DNA of 64,000 nucleotides from Ascarosepion bandense (Eukaryota > Mollusca > Cephalopoda > Sepiida > Sepiidae): contig JBBBDQ010001922.1 in assembly GCA_037127315.1 (NCBI GenBank), positions 1,253,501 through 1,317,500 on the forward strand. The letters are read 5' to 3'. A program made the position numbers and the translations under genes. Below, piece by piece: positions 41,545 through 54,039 of the stretch; within the stretch, counting starts at the first letter, position 1, and the number at the start of each line of letters is the position of its first letter. The notes under the pieces were generated by a model, which worked only from the letters and a program-made list of their open reading frames with translations, was not told where the DNA came from and did no database searches.

Positions 41545-41653
41545 TGGTATATAAATTTCTATATATCAGAACAATTTTTTGTCGTTTTATTCCCTACAAC
41601 CAAATGAAGGTGGAAATACCTGTAGAACACAAGGGTTCTAGAGGCATTTCTAG

Positions 41654-41701
41654 GATGCAGCCGTCTCGTCTACACATTGAAGTAGACGAGGCGGCTGCAT
41701 C
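41654..41701. repeat. 20-bp stem inverted repeat
   Basis: GATGCAGCCGTCTCGTCTAC and GTAGACGAGGCGGCTGCATC separated by 8 nt (ACATTGAA), one G-U pair. Would fold into a very stable hairpin on either strand. Not part of any repeat I identified. Confidence 0.93.
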
Positions 41702-41759
41702 CGGCTATTTCGACGGTAAATAGGTGAGACGTAGTTATGAATCTTAACGTCATGTACTC

Positions 41760-42330
41760 GGGGCACCAGAGGAAAAAGCTCATCAGAGCAACTGCCATGA
41801 AATTATTTGTAGGAAAGGCAGACGAAAGCAACATCAGGTCGGTGAGAAAGTGACTGAAGTCGAGATCACGGTCGATTACATTACTGACCCTTCTTCGAAT
41901 TTTGACACGAATCTCGAGATATATACTAGGTGCACCAGACTAAATACTTTTTTTAATCGTTTCACACTAAGCAAGGCGGTATCGCCACTGACACACAGGG
42001 GGCTACATAAGAGCAAAACTTTAGACAAGAAGAGAGTGAAGAGAGATACGGACCAGTTAGAGTGGGTGTCAGAGAAAGGGCAAAAGAAGGATGGAAACAC
42101 AGGTGTGAAGACAGTTACGAAGACAGAAAGAAAGGAAAAGAACAAGATATACGGGGTGATGTAGAAAGACCTGGAGTTAAGTGGATAAGAGATGGCTATT
42201 GACCTTGCATTTAAATAACTGGAGGTTGTAGCCATCAGGGGAGCAAGTATACGGAAGGGAGTTCCACAGGCGGGAAATGTGAGAAAAGGATAGCAACAGT
42301 ATTCAATGTACGGACGGTTGTTAGATTTAT
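41760..42330 (-). pseudogene. LINE-A pieces, rearranged
   Basis: 41760-41930 (LFLCS-type FYKYF region, GGTCGGTGAGAAAGTGACTG on +) and 41945-42330 (tail CTTGCTTAGTGTGAAACG in minus sense plus FPACGTPF region) are both minus-strand LINE-A. They stand in the wrong order: the more 5' piece has the lower coordinates. A break or two insertions must be assumed. Confidence 0.72.
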
Positions 42331-42646
42331 AAATGTCCAAGATGGATTCTGACAGGAAAAATTTACTGGCATGTCACAGTGAACCATCTTTCTTTAGAAT
42401 AACTGTCGCAATTTATTTGTTATAATCGCTACACTTCATGTGAATGTAAAACGAGAGACTAAGAAGAATGTCTCTCTCCTAGAGGTTAGCATCAACCATG
42501 CTGATGGCTGGCTGGAAAGATTTTACCGTGGAAATTAAATGAATGCAGCTTTGTTTTAGATTAATTAATTTTTACAACTGTTCCAGTTTACCACTGATTT
42601 GTTGGCCTTTTCGACAGCAGTTGTCAGTTTTAATATGTCGGGTCCG

Positions 42647-42832
42647 CCAGATTTGCTTTTAAGCCAGAACTCCACCCACGTCTATTGAACAGGTGAAGAG
42701 GCTCATCTCTTGTTTCTTGTTTAGGATGTGGTTTCCAGTTTTTCTCTTTTCCAGTCTTTTCACTCTTACTTAGCCCCCTGCGCATCAGTGGCGTTTTCGT
42801 CTTGTTTGGGGTGATATGATTTAAAAAAAAAA
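42647..42832 (+). mobile_element. SINE-D copy with LINE-A-like tail
   Basis: CCACCCACGTCTATTGAACA, GGTGAAGAGGCTCATCTCTT, TTAGGATGTGGTTTCCAG, GCGCATCAGTGGCGTTTTCG, TTGTTTGGGGTGATATGA, then (A)n. Same body as 8258-8450. Confidence 0.72.
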
Positions 42833-43581
42833 GTACATAGTTGTGTCATCTGCATAAATAACTAGTCGGGAACTGGTGACATCGGGAAGATCAATGTTAG
42901 GTAATTGAATGACAAAGTGTAAAAATTGTGTAACACGTTTGGTTTTCTAAAAGTAGTTCTAAACTCTTTTTGCTCAACGCACCCTTTTCACCATGTGACC
43001 AATCTAAGATCAACCTAAACGCAAAAAAGGAATAAAAGCAGAGTAAAACAACAGAGGGTTTTTTTTTACTGTGGTAACAGGAGACTTTTATTCGGCACAC
43101 AAAGGAAATGTGAACTGTTAGAGCAACTGTTTGTTGAAGGCCGTAAGCTTTTCTGATATTTACGAATCTCTATCAGTTTTTATTTACTTTTTAACATTAC
43201 ATTTGTTTCTCAAAATATTTTGTTTATCCGTGCTCTAAAAAATGCACATATAATAGTAGTGCACTGTAGACGTTTGGTCGTCAATGCAGCGTGAAATATT
43301 TATAAATAGAAAACTCTAAGGAAAATCACATACCATCGCTTAACTGTAAACCAAACAATTACTAATAATCTGCGGTCTGGCAAGAGCAACCCAGCCAGAA
43401 TGACTTTGAATCCAGAGTAAATTATACACTAAAAGAAAAAAATGGCACCCCAGATTTAAAATTTATAACGACCTTAACACTTGCACCAAAAATAAAAATT
43501 AAAATCTAGAAACGGTCAGTTCATCATATGCACCTAATGATTGCGTAGTGCATGAAACTGCTACTCGTACTTTAGACGAAG

Positions 43582-43585
<4 letters not shown>
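42833..43585. other. Unassigned sequence
   Basis: No gene or repeat recognised. Confidence 0.4.

Positions 43586-43637
<52 letters not shown>
43586..43637. repeat. (TA)n microsatellite
   Basis: TA dinucleotides, about 26 units, flanking the MITE on its left. Confidence 0.95.
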
Positions 43638-43640
<3 letters not shown>

Positions 43641-43804
43641 TAAAACACGGATATAAGAGAAACTAGGATATAAGAGATTTTCTCTGGTCCCAAATTAGAG
43701 CCTGTGGTAATGTATATAAAATAGACCAAACTCGGATATAAGGGAAACTCTGATATAAGAGAATTCGTATCCGGTTTCGACAACTCTCTTATATCAGGGT
43801 TACA

Positions 43805-43807
<3 letters not shown>
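43638..43807. mobile_element. Tigger/pogo-like MITE
   Basis: 170 bp with ends CAGTAAAACACGGATATAAG and, reverse complemented, CAGTGTAACCCTGATATAAG. CAGT starts and GGATATAAGAGA motifs resemble pogo/Tigger TIRs. Lies between two (TA)n tracts, so the TA duplication cannot be judged. Non-coding. Confidence 0.75.

Positions 43808-43838
<31 letters not shown>
43808..43838. repeat. (TA)n microsatellite
   Basis: TA dinucleotides to the right of the MITE. Confidence 0.95.
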
Positions 43839-43841
<3 letters not shown>

Positions 43842-44558
43842 TCCGTATTAGAAGGACGTCAGAAAATATACTGACGGACATCGACTGAGGCTGCATTAAA
43901 TAGAACGACTTCCGAACATTTGGTTGTCCATTAGAAATAAATAAATAAATAAATGAATATCATAAAAAAGTCGGAAGGTTTAAAATCTCGCGAGAAAAGT
44001 CGAAGCATATTCTATCGAGCAATTTGTGTTTTTTTTTGTTTTGTTTTTTTCTATTTCAAAATGTCTTTCATTTTCTCTTTTGTTTTTCTTTTTCATTAGC
44101 ACTTCTTTTTCTCGTCTTCCATATTTGGGAAGAGAAAGTGACACATCCACACGTACATATATAATGAAAAGTTCTATTTTCAGGCAGCCAACATGATTTT
44201 GACGAATTGAATTACACTCTGGTCTCGCTTCCCACTGAAAAAAAAATGGCCGTCTTTTTGGATCAGACTTTTGATCCGAAAACAAGTAATTGGCTTCCAG
44301 TGTTCTGGCACTCAAGGAAATTCACACCAAATGACTTGAGGCACTAAAACGCTCAAAAAATGGCAGGAAACGCAGATTGGCTTTTTTTTTTAAAAAAAAA
44401 TTCGAACGCAGTGTTGAAATAAAACAAAGTACAAAAATAAATCCGTTCAGAATGGAAATAAATAAAAGGAAAGAAAATGATTTGTTAAGAAAGTTGCGAA
44501 TAAAAATGTCATATTGTGAAACTGTTATCGAACATATCTATCTCACTTCGTTCGTAGG

Positions 44559-44561
<3 letters not shown>
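43839..44561. other. Unassigned sequence
   Basis: No recognised gene; ORF 43980-44315 (-) lacks known motifs. Confidence 0.4.

Positions 44562-44603
<42 letters not shown>
44562..44603. repeat. (TCTA)n microsatellite
   Basis: About ten perfect TATC units. Confidence 0.97.
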
Positions 44604-44605
<2 letters not shown>

Positions 44606-45023
44606 GAGGTACATTTCGAAAGTAATACCAGCTATTTATGACCACAGGAACTACATAACACAAGTGGAGCACGATAATACCTTTGAAAAGAGCAAATATT
44701 CAGCAGCAAAAAATATATAACGTTATTTTGACATTGTCAGCACCATTAATTTTGAACTGTGGGTAGCGATGATCAGCAGTTTGCAATGACGGTGTTATTT
44801 TCAAGAAATGTTTTTCGGTCTGGCTCTCCTTGACAAGCTTGAAAAGATAATACTTGGTAAGGCACTCGATACGTATATACCGTAGTTCAGCAACCATTTG
44901 TAAACTTTAGTGGATGCATTTTTCCACATGAAAGAAAACAGTAACATATCTTACATGTCAGACATTATTTTACCAAATTGTGGCTTAACTACCAACTGTA
45001 GCAAGGCAAAAATATTTTTCTCC
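44604..45023. other. Unassigned sequence
   Basis: Nothing recognised. Confidence 0.4.
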
Positions 45024-46122
45024 TTCTTCTATGTGCCTTTTCCTTTCAGGACGTAGGCGATCATGGTTCTCCACGTCTCCCTACCCCTGGTGGCTCTTAA
45101 TATGTTTTCTCATCTTACTCCACGCAACCCCGTTCCGTCATCCACCTGATCAGGCTCTTCAAATATGTTATCCGTTGCTCTCCTCTGTCTCTTTTTCCTT
45201 CTATCTGGCCTGTCAGTATCAGGTTCTCTAAGCCCTCTTTCCTCATTGCTTGTCCCAGGAACTTCAGCTGTTTCTTCCTGATGCTCATTATTAATTTCCT
45301 TTTTGCTTCCATCATTTCTAGGACCTCATCATTGCTCACGTGCTCGGTCCATGAAATCCGCAGCATCCTTCTGGAGAACCACATTTCAGTTGCTTCAAGT
45401 CTCTCCTTCATCTTTGATCATATTGTCCGGCATTCATTGCCATATTGTCACACTTTCCGTCTTCTGTTAGAACACTTTCCAGATATTTAAACTTCTGTAC
45501 CTGCTTGATTTTAATATCCCCGACTTGTATTTGACATATTGGGCTGCCATTTTTACTGATGACTATGCATTCGGTTTTCTTGCAGTTTATTTGTAGTCTT
45601 TTCTTGTCACTTTCTTCAACTACCTTTTGTATGAAGTCTTGCAGTTTCTTTTGTGTCTGCTATTAGCATTGTGTCATCTGCGTATCTTAGATTGTTAAAT
45701 TGTGACCTCCGATGGCGAATCTTCTAGGGTCCTCAAAATATTGTCGCTGTACAAGTTGAACAGATCAGGTGAAAAGACACACCCTTGACCTACACCCTTT
45801 CTATCTTTGTATATTTGCTGAATTCGTTACCTGTTCGTATACAAGCGGTTCGTTGCCAGTAAAGATTCTTGATTACTCTTTAGTCTTTCCCAAATATGTC
45901 AAGGCTGCCGAGCATCTCCATCAATTCTTTGTGGCGTATTTTGTCAAACGTCTTCGCATAATCAATAAAGCACAGGTATAAGTCCTTCATCATTTGTATA
46001 GCACTTTCAGAGAGCATCCTAATCATAAACATGGTTTTCCCTGTTCCAGTGTCTTTGACAAAACCGCACTCTTCTTGTCCTATCTCTGGCCTGGTTCTGC
46101 TTCTCGCTCTATTCATCAAGAT
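45024..46122 (-). pseudogene. RTE-clade LINE, RT to C-terminus
   Basis: Minus strand, 1.1 kb. 45880-46119 reads IGQEECGFVKDTGTGKTMFM, YLCFIDYAKTFDKIRHKELM. The first catalytic D is in CFIDYAKTFDK. RYADDTM is the complement of 45673-45687. The C-terminal arm at 45115-45411 reads TEMWFSRRMLRISWTEHVSN, DEVLEMMEAKRKLIMSIRKK, QLKFLGQAMRKEGLENLILT. Same family as 20860-21945 on the other strand. Frameshifts between the parts; endonuclease absent. Confidence 0.88.
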
Positions 46123-46239
46123 TAGCAGAAAATTGCAAACATATCAACATTTTTCTACCAACGAAGACGTTATCGTTGAGATATGTGGCTTTCTCATGGC
46201 TAGCTACATTCTAATGCCTGTGGAGCTATGTCGAATTAT

Positions 46240-46330
46240 CATTTTTTTTAATCATTTCACTCCAAGCAAGAGAATAAAGCTGCTAAGACGTAACGGGGTA
46301 ATTGAGTGTGAGAGAACGAAGGGAGAGGGA
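46240..46330 (-). repeat. LINE 3'-tail remnant
   Basis: Minus sense ends TTGCTTGGAGTGAAATGATT before an A-run. Shares CTTAGCAG and the GTTACGTCTTAG stretch with 3430-3500. Confidence 0.55.
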
Positions 46331-46374
46331 ATTAAAGTAAGGGAAGTTGAGGGCAGAAAAAGAAAAGACCAATG

Positions 46375-46918
46375 AGCTTTCTTGCATTCACTTACGCGCA
46401 GATACCATTAGGAAAGGTAATAATCAGACCCTTCCCTCCAGTTATGAGTTAAATAACAGGACAGAGTGGATTTTATAGCCTTGGTTGGCAACCAGTCTAC
46501 CGCAGAAAGTAATGGCCACCTACTGCAGGATAATCAACTGCTCAGTCAGTTATGGCTCTTTCGAGACATGATCGTCCAAAACGTGTATCACGTATGGTAC
46601 TTAATTGACTGGCTGAATATAATAGTTAAAGACATAATTAAAACTTATACTGGGCATAAAATGGAGGATCGGTTTTCTATAGTTATGAAGTAATAGCTGA
46701 TACCCCACTAATTATACTTAATATAATAATGTAATATAATCTATCTCTTCTCCCAACAGTTATGAGTTAAATGGCAGGAAAAATTGGGTTCTACAGCCTT
46801 GGCTGGCAATCAGTCTTTTGGCAACCTACTGCGGGATAATCATCTACCCAGTCAGTCATGTCTCTTTTGGGACATGATCGCCCAAGCGTGCATCATGTAT
46901 GGTACTTAATTGACTAAA
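46375..46918 (+). repeat. SINE-A tail array with hairpin linker, two units
   Basis: Unit 1 46378-46616 and unit 2 46760-46918 both run GGTTCTACAGCCTTGGCTGG-type body to GTATGGTACTTAATTGACT tail. Between them lies a ~140-bp linker (46617-46759) with GGGCATAAAATGGAGGATCG and CACTAATTATACTTAATATA, the linker also seen at 49.5-50.2 and 56.6 kb. Confidence 0.8.
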
Positions 46919-49200
46919 TGAGCATACATCTCCTAGCTAAGTAAACTTTGAAAACAAAAAAACAAAAAACAAAAAAAGAAAACAAACTAAGAACAATATC
47001 CTAATGCCTAATCAACATCAAAGTGTCTAAATCGGTCCCTCTTACTCAACAGATACGTAGAAGTCTCATCCACCTTTGTCAACTTCTAATAGAAGTGGGG
47101 AACCGCCGCTTTTCCGTCCTAATCTTGGTTTTAATCTGATGGTTTAAAGACCAGATCAGTTGGGAAGATTTGAACTTCTCGTCTCCATAGAATTCCTTTT
47201 GACGTTGCGTCCATATCTCGACGCTTATAATGCCTAGCAAACAAAATATATATAATCAACGATGAAACCATATTGCTACAGAAAGTACTGGCCTCAAGAA
47301 AGAAAAAAAATCCCTGTGTTATAAGAATCGTGATATAATAAAGTTGCACAAAGGGACAACGACCTTACAGTGAAAGGCGGCGTGACCTAGGATTTCCACT
47401 GTCTCACGGCAGTTAACGCAATTTGGAGATTTTTCCAAGCCGGTCAAACAGAGTCTTTTGCCAAACCAGAGGGCCCCTAGAATCACCAGGCAGGTAGATG
47501 ATGCCTCATGGGCACATAAAGACATATGGATAGAGCCTCTTGTTTCGTTAGATCGAACTCTCCTATCAAATCTCTCTCAATGGTTCCCTTCACTAAGACG
47601 TGATATAATGCCATACTGGACAATGTTTGGACGTCGGAGAGGTCATCCGTCGCCATCGCCCGTAAGAAATGTTTGAAAGCAATCCAGCATTCACAAGTGC
47701 ACTCTTCTCAGGGATGGGAAGTTCTTACGGGCGTTTTTCTTCCAGAATTCGCCCTCACCATCCGAATTTGATCTCGGAACAAGATGCGAAACATACGTTG
47801 ACAAATCTCAACGTTAAGTACGTTCAGTCCTTCTTGAGAAGGAGGGAGGTAAAAGATATCCCGGCACACTTTGGAGGACTTGCTTCCTCACATGAAAAAG
47901 AAGGATTTAACTAAATCCATTAATACGGTGGACGGGAGTGAAAGCACGAAGAGTCGGTAAAGGAGAATCGGGTAAATGTGCGAGGCACATACTTTCACCC
48001 TCCTCTTTCGGGCCTGCAAACGAACTGCGACCTAGGCCTTCTCCCGCGCCTCTAACCAATTCATTTCCAAAACAAGATTAAGACCAAACTAGACACCAAT
48101 TATTTTGATCGGTCAGTCTGTCTAGAGGAAAGGCCGGAGAAGACAAAATCCCATCCACGGGTCCAACTGCAAGCCAACAGACTTATTGCAGTTGACCCTG
48201 TGATCGTTTCTTACTCTATGATCTCTTTGCCGACTTTGTCAACCTCGGCTCTTCTCGACACAAGGACCAAAAATCGTGATGAGTACCTGTCCGAGTTGAC
48301 AGCATCTGGTAGGGAAATTCCTCGTTGGACCGGATTTTTAACTTTGAAAAGGAAAGTTCCAACGCAAGAACGTAAAGCAAAGGCGAAATCTGACAACCCT
48401 CACAAATGAAGCTAGGCAACACGAAAGGTTCTTATCTGACTCCATTTACTTCTAGTAGCCAACAGAAAGACGCATACAGAAGTTATATCCAGGTGCGAGT
48501 ATATGGCCCGAAACCGGCGGTGGAAAGGTCAACCTCTAGAAATTGATCGTCAGCCCTATAGAATACCATGGATTGATCGAAACTGATTAGCACAGCTTCA
48601 GTTTCAACTTTTTCGATAATCAAGCGTACTAAATGAAGGCTGCCTACAGTCCTACACTCCACAGCACAGGACTGATCAGATCCAAACAGACTAAAAAGGA
48701 CAGCCTGCAAACAGCTGGCTAAGATCTTGGCTAAAATCTTCAATATCTCTATTTAATATTGTCAAAGGCGGAAAGTTACCTATCCCATCCCCACCATTTT
48801 TGTTCTTGCATAGTAACTTGATCATACCCCCTGGTGAAGCATTGAGGCATAGGCCCGTACTTTATCCAGTTTTTGTAAATTAGCTCCAGCAGAGGAACAT
48901 GAGCAGGTAACTGCTTCAAGTACATTTCTAAGGCAGAACATCTCATCTCGGAGGTTTTTTTTCCCCCGGTCAACCAGCTTCAGCACTTCTCAGATTACCG
49001 ACTCTGCAATGGAACTCTCCTACCCAACCGATTCAGCCTTCTCGAGGCGGTTGAAATCGTCCACTATCATGGTATTTGATTGCTCGATCTACTTTTTCCT
49101 TATATGCTGTCTCCGCTGCTAATCTAACTAGATTGAATCGACAAATATAATCAGCAGCAAACGATCAAATTCCTCACCACCTCAGGGAGGTTCTCTTTAC
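46919..49200 (-). pseudogene. Tx1/L1-type LINE, RT to zinc-finger tail
   Basis: Minus-strand pieces in order: ELIYKNWIKYGPMPQCFTRG (48776-48973); KILAKILASCLQAVLFSLFG, SDQSCAVECRTVGSLHLVRL, IIEKVETEAVLISFDQSMVF (48483-48743; LINLDQSKAFDR in intact relatives); CEGCQISPLLYVLALE (48211-48422); and CVNCRETVEILGHAAFHC (47319-47525), the RVT zinc-finger tail. This series is characteristic of Tx1-group L1 elements. The YADD motif is destroyed. The 3' end lies near 46918, shared with 40500-40680. Frameshifted and 5' truncated. Confidence 0.85.
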
Positions 49201-49344
49201 GTTACTTGCGGGCAAGGTCAAACTTGTCGATAAAGTCTCGAAATAGCTTCAGATCCGGATTGTTAGTACACAATATTTTCTTTATACGATCTATATCAGG
49301 GTCAAGGAGTGAGATGGTGGATGCGTCTCGAAAATCTCGGTTTA

Positions 49345-50490
49345 CCCATATCGAAAGAGACATGACTGACTGGGCAGAAGATTATCCCGCAGTAGGTTGC
49401 CATTGCTTTCTGCGGTAGATTGGTTGCCAGCCAAGGCTATAGAACCCAATCTGTCCTGTTATTTGACTCATAGCTAGAGGGGGAAAAGATGTATTATACA
49501 ATTAAGTAGTAATTAGTGGGGGATCAGTCTATTACTTTATAACAATAGAAAACTGATCCCCCATTTTATGCCCAATAAAAGTCTTAATCATGTTTCCAAC
49601 TATTATATTCAGATAGTTAAGAGCCATACGTGACTGACTGGGAAGAAGATTATCCCGCAGTAGGTTGCCATTGCTTTCTGCGGTAGACTGGTTGCTAGCC
49701 AAGGCTATAGAACCCAATCTGTCCTGCCATATAACTAATAGCTGCAGGGAGAAGAGATAGATTATATTACATTATTATATTAAGTGTAATTAGTGGGGGA
49801 TCAGTTTATTACTTCATAACAATAAAAACCGACCCCCACTTTATGACCAGTAGAAGTTTTAGTTATGTTTCCAACTATTATATTCAGTCAGTCAGTTAAG
49901 TGCCATACGTGATACACGCTTTGGGCGATCATGTCTAGAAATAGACATGACTAACTGGGCAGAAGATTATCTCGCAGTAGGTTGCCATTGCTTTCTGCGG
50001 TAGACTGGTTGCCAGCCAAGGCTACAGAACCCAGTCTGACCTGCCATTTAACTCATAGCTGGAGGGAGAAGAGATAGATTATATCACATTATTATATTGA
50101 GCATAATTAGTGGGGGATCAGTTTATTACTTCATAACAATAGGAAAAAGATCCCCCACTGTGTTCCCAGTACAAGTTTTAATTATGTTTCCAACTATTAT
50201 ATTCAGTCAATTGAGTGCCGTATGTGATACACGCTTTGGGCGATCATGTCTCGAAAGAGACAGGACTGACTGGGCGGTAGGTTGCCATTACTTTCTGCGG
50301 TAGACTGGTCGCCATCCAAGGCTATAGAACCCAATCTGTCCTATTATTTAACCCATAACTGGAGGGAAGAGACAGATTAATACCTTTCCCAAGGGAATTT
50401 GTGCGTAAGTGAATGCAAAGAATTCAACTGAAATTCGAACTCGCTACCCCGATTTCTCGTTCCGAGTCGATATCCACTGCACGACAATGC
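49345..50490 (-). repeat. SINE-A tail array with hairpin linkers, four units
   Basis: Four minus-sense SINE-A tails (about 49345-49485, 49615-49745, 49880-50070, 50205-50490) alternate with linkers. Each linker carries inverted GTGGGGGATC and GATCCCCCAC around TTTATTACTTCATAACAATA. Only the last unit has a tRNA head (CGAACTCGCTACCCC region at ~50440). Unit plus linker is ~290-330 bp. Confidence 0.85.
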
Positions 50491-51125
50491 ACATTAAACT
50501 ATACAAAATGTTGAGATCTCCTCTCATTACGTCACTCTCTCTTTCTCTTTCTTCTTTTTCTCTCTTTCTCTCAAACACACGTGCTCTCTCATATACGTTA
50601 CGTAGTAGGGTTTATCATTTACAGTGAAAATCATCTTTAAATATAGCTTTAATTGACTAGATTATTAATTCCCAGGTAAATATATATCTAACAAGGTTGG
50701 CATGTACCTCGTAACTCAACAGAGACTTGATGAATGATTTAATCCAGCATTTATGTAACTTCATTAAATAAAAATGGTGGCCCATGTAATCCAACAGTAG
50801 TTCTTTAAATCTTATATTCCATAAACAGAGGGATGTTAAAATCGAGATTTTACTGTACTGGTTGTGTCTGGTTTTGAAAAGCAGCCATATGCGTTGGTTG
50901 AAAGAGCAGAACTTTCTTAGCGACAAAGCAGGCAATAATTAATTACCTTTCGAAAAACTGAAATGACGGTCTTTACTTCGGGAAAATGGCTGTTGTAATG
51001 AAAAATGTGATCCATCTTATATAGGTTTATGAAAGAAAAGCGAGTCTCTTAATTTAGTCGATAAGAACAGGCGAGATATTCGAGGTCCCAAGAGAAAAAC
51101 ACTTTCTCTATGTTGACACCTGTTT
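50491..51125. other. Unassigned sequence
   Basis: A CT-rich stretch at 50520-50590; otherwise nothing recognised. Confidence 0.4.
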
Positions 51126-51129
51126 TAAT

Positions 51130-51876
51130 GAGTAGAAATCAATATTTTCTATTTTCTTTCTTGTCATCTACCTTTTGTCGTTATTGTCATCCTATCGTTC
51201 TTTCTTTTTTCCCCTCTTTCTTCATTTCTTTCTTGCTTTTCTATAGTCCTTTCTTGCCTTTATTTTAATTTTCTTTTTAAATTATATACTTTCTTTTATT
51301 TTTATCAGCATTTTTATTCTACAAAATGAAATTGCTTTTATGCATTTTTTGAAAAAGTTCCCTTGACATCTGTCTTTTAATCGATTGTTCTTTCGTTTTA
51401 GTTTTCCCAGTATCAACCTTTTCTGGTTTCATTTTTTTTTCTCTTTTTTACCATTCCATCTTATTCTTTCTTTCTTTGTTTCAATCTTGTTCTACCATTC
51501 TTTCTATCGTTAAAATTCTTTGTTAGTTTCTACACCTTCTCTATCATTACTTGCTAGATTTCTTTCTTCCTTTGCTTTGCTTCAGCTAGACTCTTCCTTC
51601 CTTTGTTTCTTTGTTTCTTTCTTTCATTTACTTTGCTTCAGCTTGTCTCTTTCTTTCTTTTCCTTGTTTCAGATAACTTCTTTTCTTTATAGATTTCATC
51701 TTTCCTTTCGTCCATTGCTTTGCTTTAGGTCGCCTCTTTCTGTTTTTCTTTCTTTACTTTGCTTCAGCTACACTCTTTTTATTTTTTCCTTATTTCACTT
51801 AGCTTTTTCTTTCTTTCGTTCTTTCTTTCTTGCCTTTTTTCCTATGCTTTGCTCCAGCTAGTCCCTTTATTTCTTT

Positions 51877-51908
<32 letters not shown>

Positions 51909-52960
51909 TTATTGCTTTGCTTCAGTTAGTTTTTATTTTTATTTTTTTTCCATTTCGTTTTTCTTCATTTGCTTTGTTTCAGCTAGACTTTAATGCTTTT
52001 CATTGTTTCAATTAGTCTCTTTCTTTCTTTCTTTCTTTCTTTCTTTGCTACAGGTAGCCCCTTTCTTCTTTCTTTCTTTCTTTTTTGCTTTTATTCTGCT
52101 AGTTTCTTTCTTTCTTTCATTAGATAGCCATTTTTATTTTATTTACTTCAGCTAGTTTCTTTCTTTCTCACTTTCTTTTTTTCTTCAGCCAGCCTCTTTC
52201 TTTCTTTCATTCCTAGCTTTTCTTTAGATAGCCATTTTCTTTTCTTTGCTTCAGCTAGTTTCTTTCTTACTTTCTTTCTTTTTCTTTTCTTCAGCTAGCC
52301 TCTTTCTTTTTTTCTTTCTTTTCTTTAGCTAGCCTCTAACTTTCTTTCCTTTGCGTAAGCTAGCCTAATACTTTCCTTCTTTATTTCTTTCTTCGCTTTT
52401 CTTCAGCTGGCTTGTTTCTTTCTTTCCTTGCTTCAACTAGCTTCTTTCTTTCTTTCTTAGTTTGCTTTGCTTCAGAAAACTTCTTTCTTTGTTACCGTTT
52501 TTCTTTTTTGTTACCTTTTTTCTTTCTGCCTTTCGTTTTCTTGCACTAGCAGATTTCTTTCTTCATTTCTTTCTTTGTTTCTTTCCCTTAATTAAGCTAG
52601 CATCTTTTTTCCTTTTTCTTTTTTGCTTCAGATAGTATATCTTTTCTTTCTTTGTTTCTTATTCATTATTTGTTTCCTTCTTTCTTTTTTCATTAATTTT
52701 TTTACACTGTTTCAATTTGTTTTAATCTGTTTTTAATTGCCTGGTTTAATTCTTCCTTTCTTTTTATTTTTTCGATCTTTCTTCTATTCGTAATCATTCT
52801 TTCTTTCTTTCTTTCTTTATTTCAGTTCTACTTTATTTCTTTCTTTTTCACGGATGTGAAATCCTTAACCATCAGGTGTCTCCCTTTCATTTTTCGCCTT
52901 CACTAACCATTTTCATTTTACTTTTGCTTATTTTTTCCTGAAAAATCTTCTTTATTTTTT
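51130..52960. repeat. CTTT-rich polypyrimidine tract
   Basis: Degenerate TTTC/CTTT repeats with interspersed TTTGCTTCAGCTAG-like blocks recurring every ~50-120 bp (for example 51579, 51634, 51768, 52147, 52252, 52402). ORFs such as 51520-51861 are low-complexity Phe/Ser/Leu readings. Confidence 0.9.
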
Positions 52961-53395
52961 CATTCTATTTGCAATCTTTACCGGATTCCACTCAACGAGG
53001 ACAACCAGTTAAACATTATTTTCGATGGCGCGAAGTCAAGTGGCCTAGACGCCATCTGGCGGACAGATGTGTAGTTAAAGTGCACAGACAACCAATGTCA
53101 GTAAATAAAGCCTGTACCGTTTTCGGATTTCATTGTTGGCTTTTAATATGCAACGACATTTATTCAATTTTTTAGGTTTTATTGTTTAAGCACATGTTAA
53201 TTTTTCCCATTTTATTTTTATTTTGGTCAACCAAATAGCCAAATTGTTTTGCTTGGTATGAAGTCGAAAGTGATCATTATATTTTGCTTTTATCCCTATC
53301 GTAGCATCTACGAAGAATAGATTCGTCTGGCACAAGGATACTAATACAGTGTGTCAATTTAATTGAACTGTTATTTACACTATTTACACTGTTAA
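52961..53395. other. Unassigned sequence
   Basis: No recognised gene or repeat. Confidence 0.4.
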
Positions 53396-53399
53396 GACT

Positions 53400-53885
53400 G
53401 TTGTTTTCATCTTTGTGGTCCTGGGTATGATGGTAAACTGCATCCGGCAGCAAGGCCTCTGATTTGGAGGTTGTGAGGAGCAAGGAACTACCGCTTAATT
53501 GCTGTTCTTCCCAGGTCCACCTTGATTTGGAGTGGTAGCATTTGTTAAGGTCCCAGCTAAATAGTTAAATAAACTCCCAAACTGAATTCAAAATGCTATG
53601 AAAGCATAAAAAAAGGCTTTTATAGAAATATATACAAAAAATAAATTTTTACAGGAAAATATAGATTTTTGAAGAAAAGAATTATTATCACAACACATTT
53701 CTGATGTAAAAAAAATATTCTCAGCAAAACATTTTTGAATAGAAAATTACAAGACATCTTCAGTTTTCTAATATAAAAAAAGGTATAAAAAAAACTTTTC
53801 ATCAAAATTTGATTAAACCCTACCCTTTTTGCATTAAATAACTCACAAAGGTTGATATGCCATTAAACAAAACTCAAACTCATCA
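53400..53885 (-). repeat. Dispersed repeat R1, copy 4
   Basis: Minus-sense order: TTTAATGGCATATCAACC, ATTTAATGCAAAAAGGGT, two or three degenerate 34-bp modules (53640-53745), TAGCATTTTGAATTCAGTTT, TGCTGCCGGATGCAGTTTAC end. A compact reference copy without expansion. Confidence 0.78.
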
Positions 53886-54039
53886 TGTTGCTAAATTAAC
53901 GACGTATCGAACGTAGAACACTCTTGTCTTTTCGCCATGTATTTGTGGTAAAAAAATAAAAATACAAGAGAAAAAAACTTCTCCCATAAGATAAGACTTC
54001 AAGGACACAGTAAAACCGTAACAAGAGGGGAAACAAAAT

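Noticed and set aside
41770..41800. Minus-strand CTGATGAGC as a hammerhead
   Set aside because: It is the LINE-A coding block for SDEL; the rest of the core is absent.
51520..52015. Hydrophobic Phe/Leu/Ser ORFs
   Set aside because: Low-complexity reading of a CTTT-rich tract.
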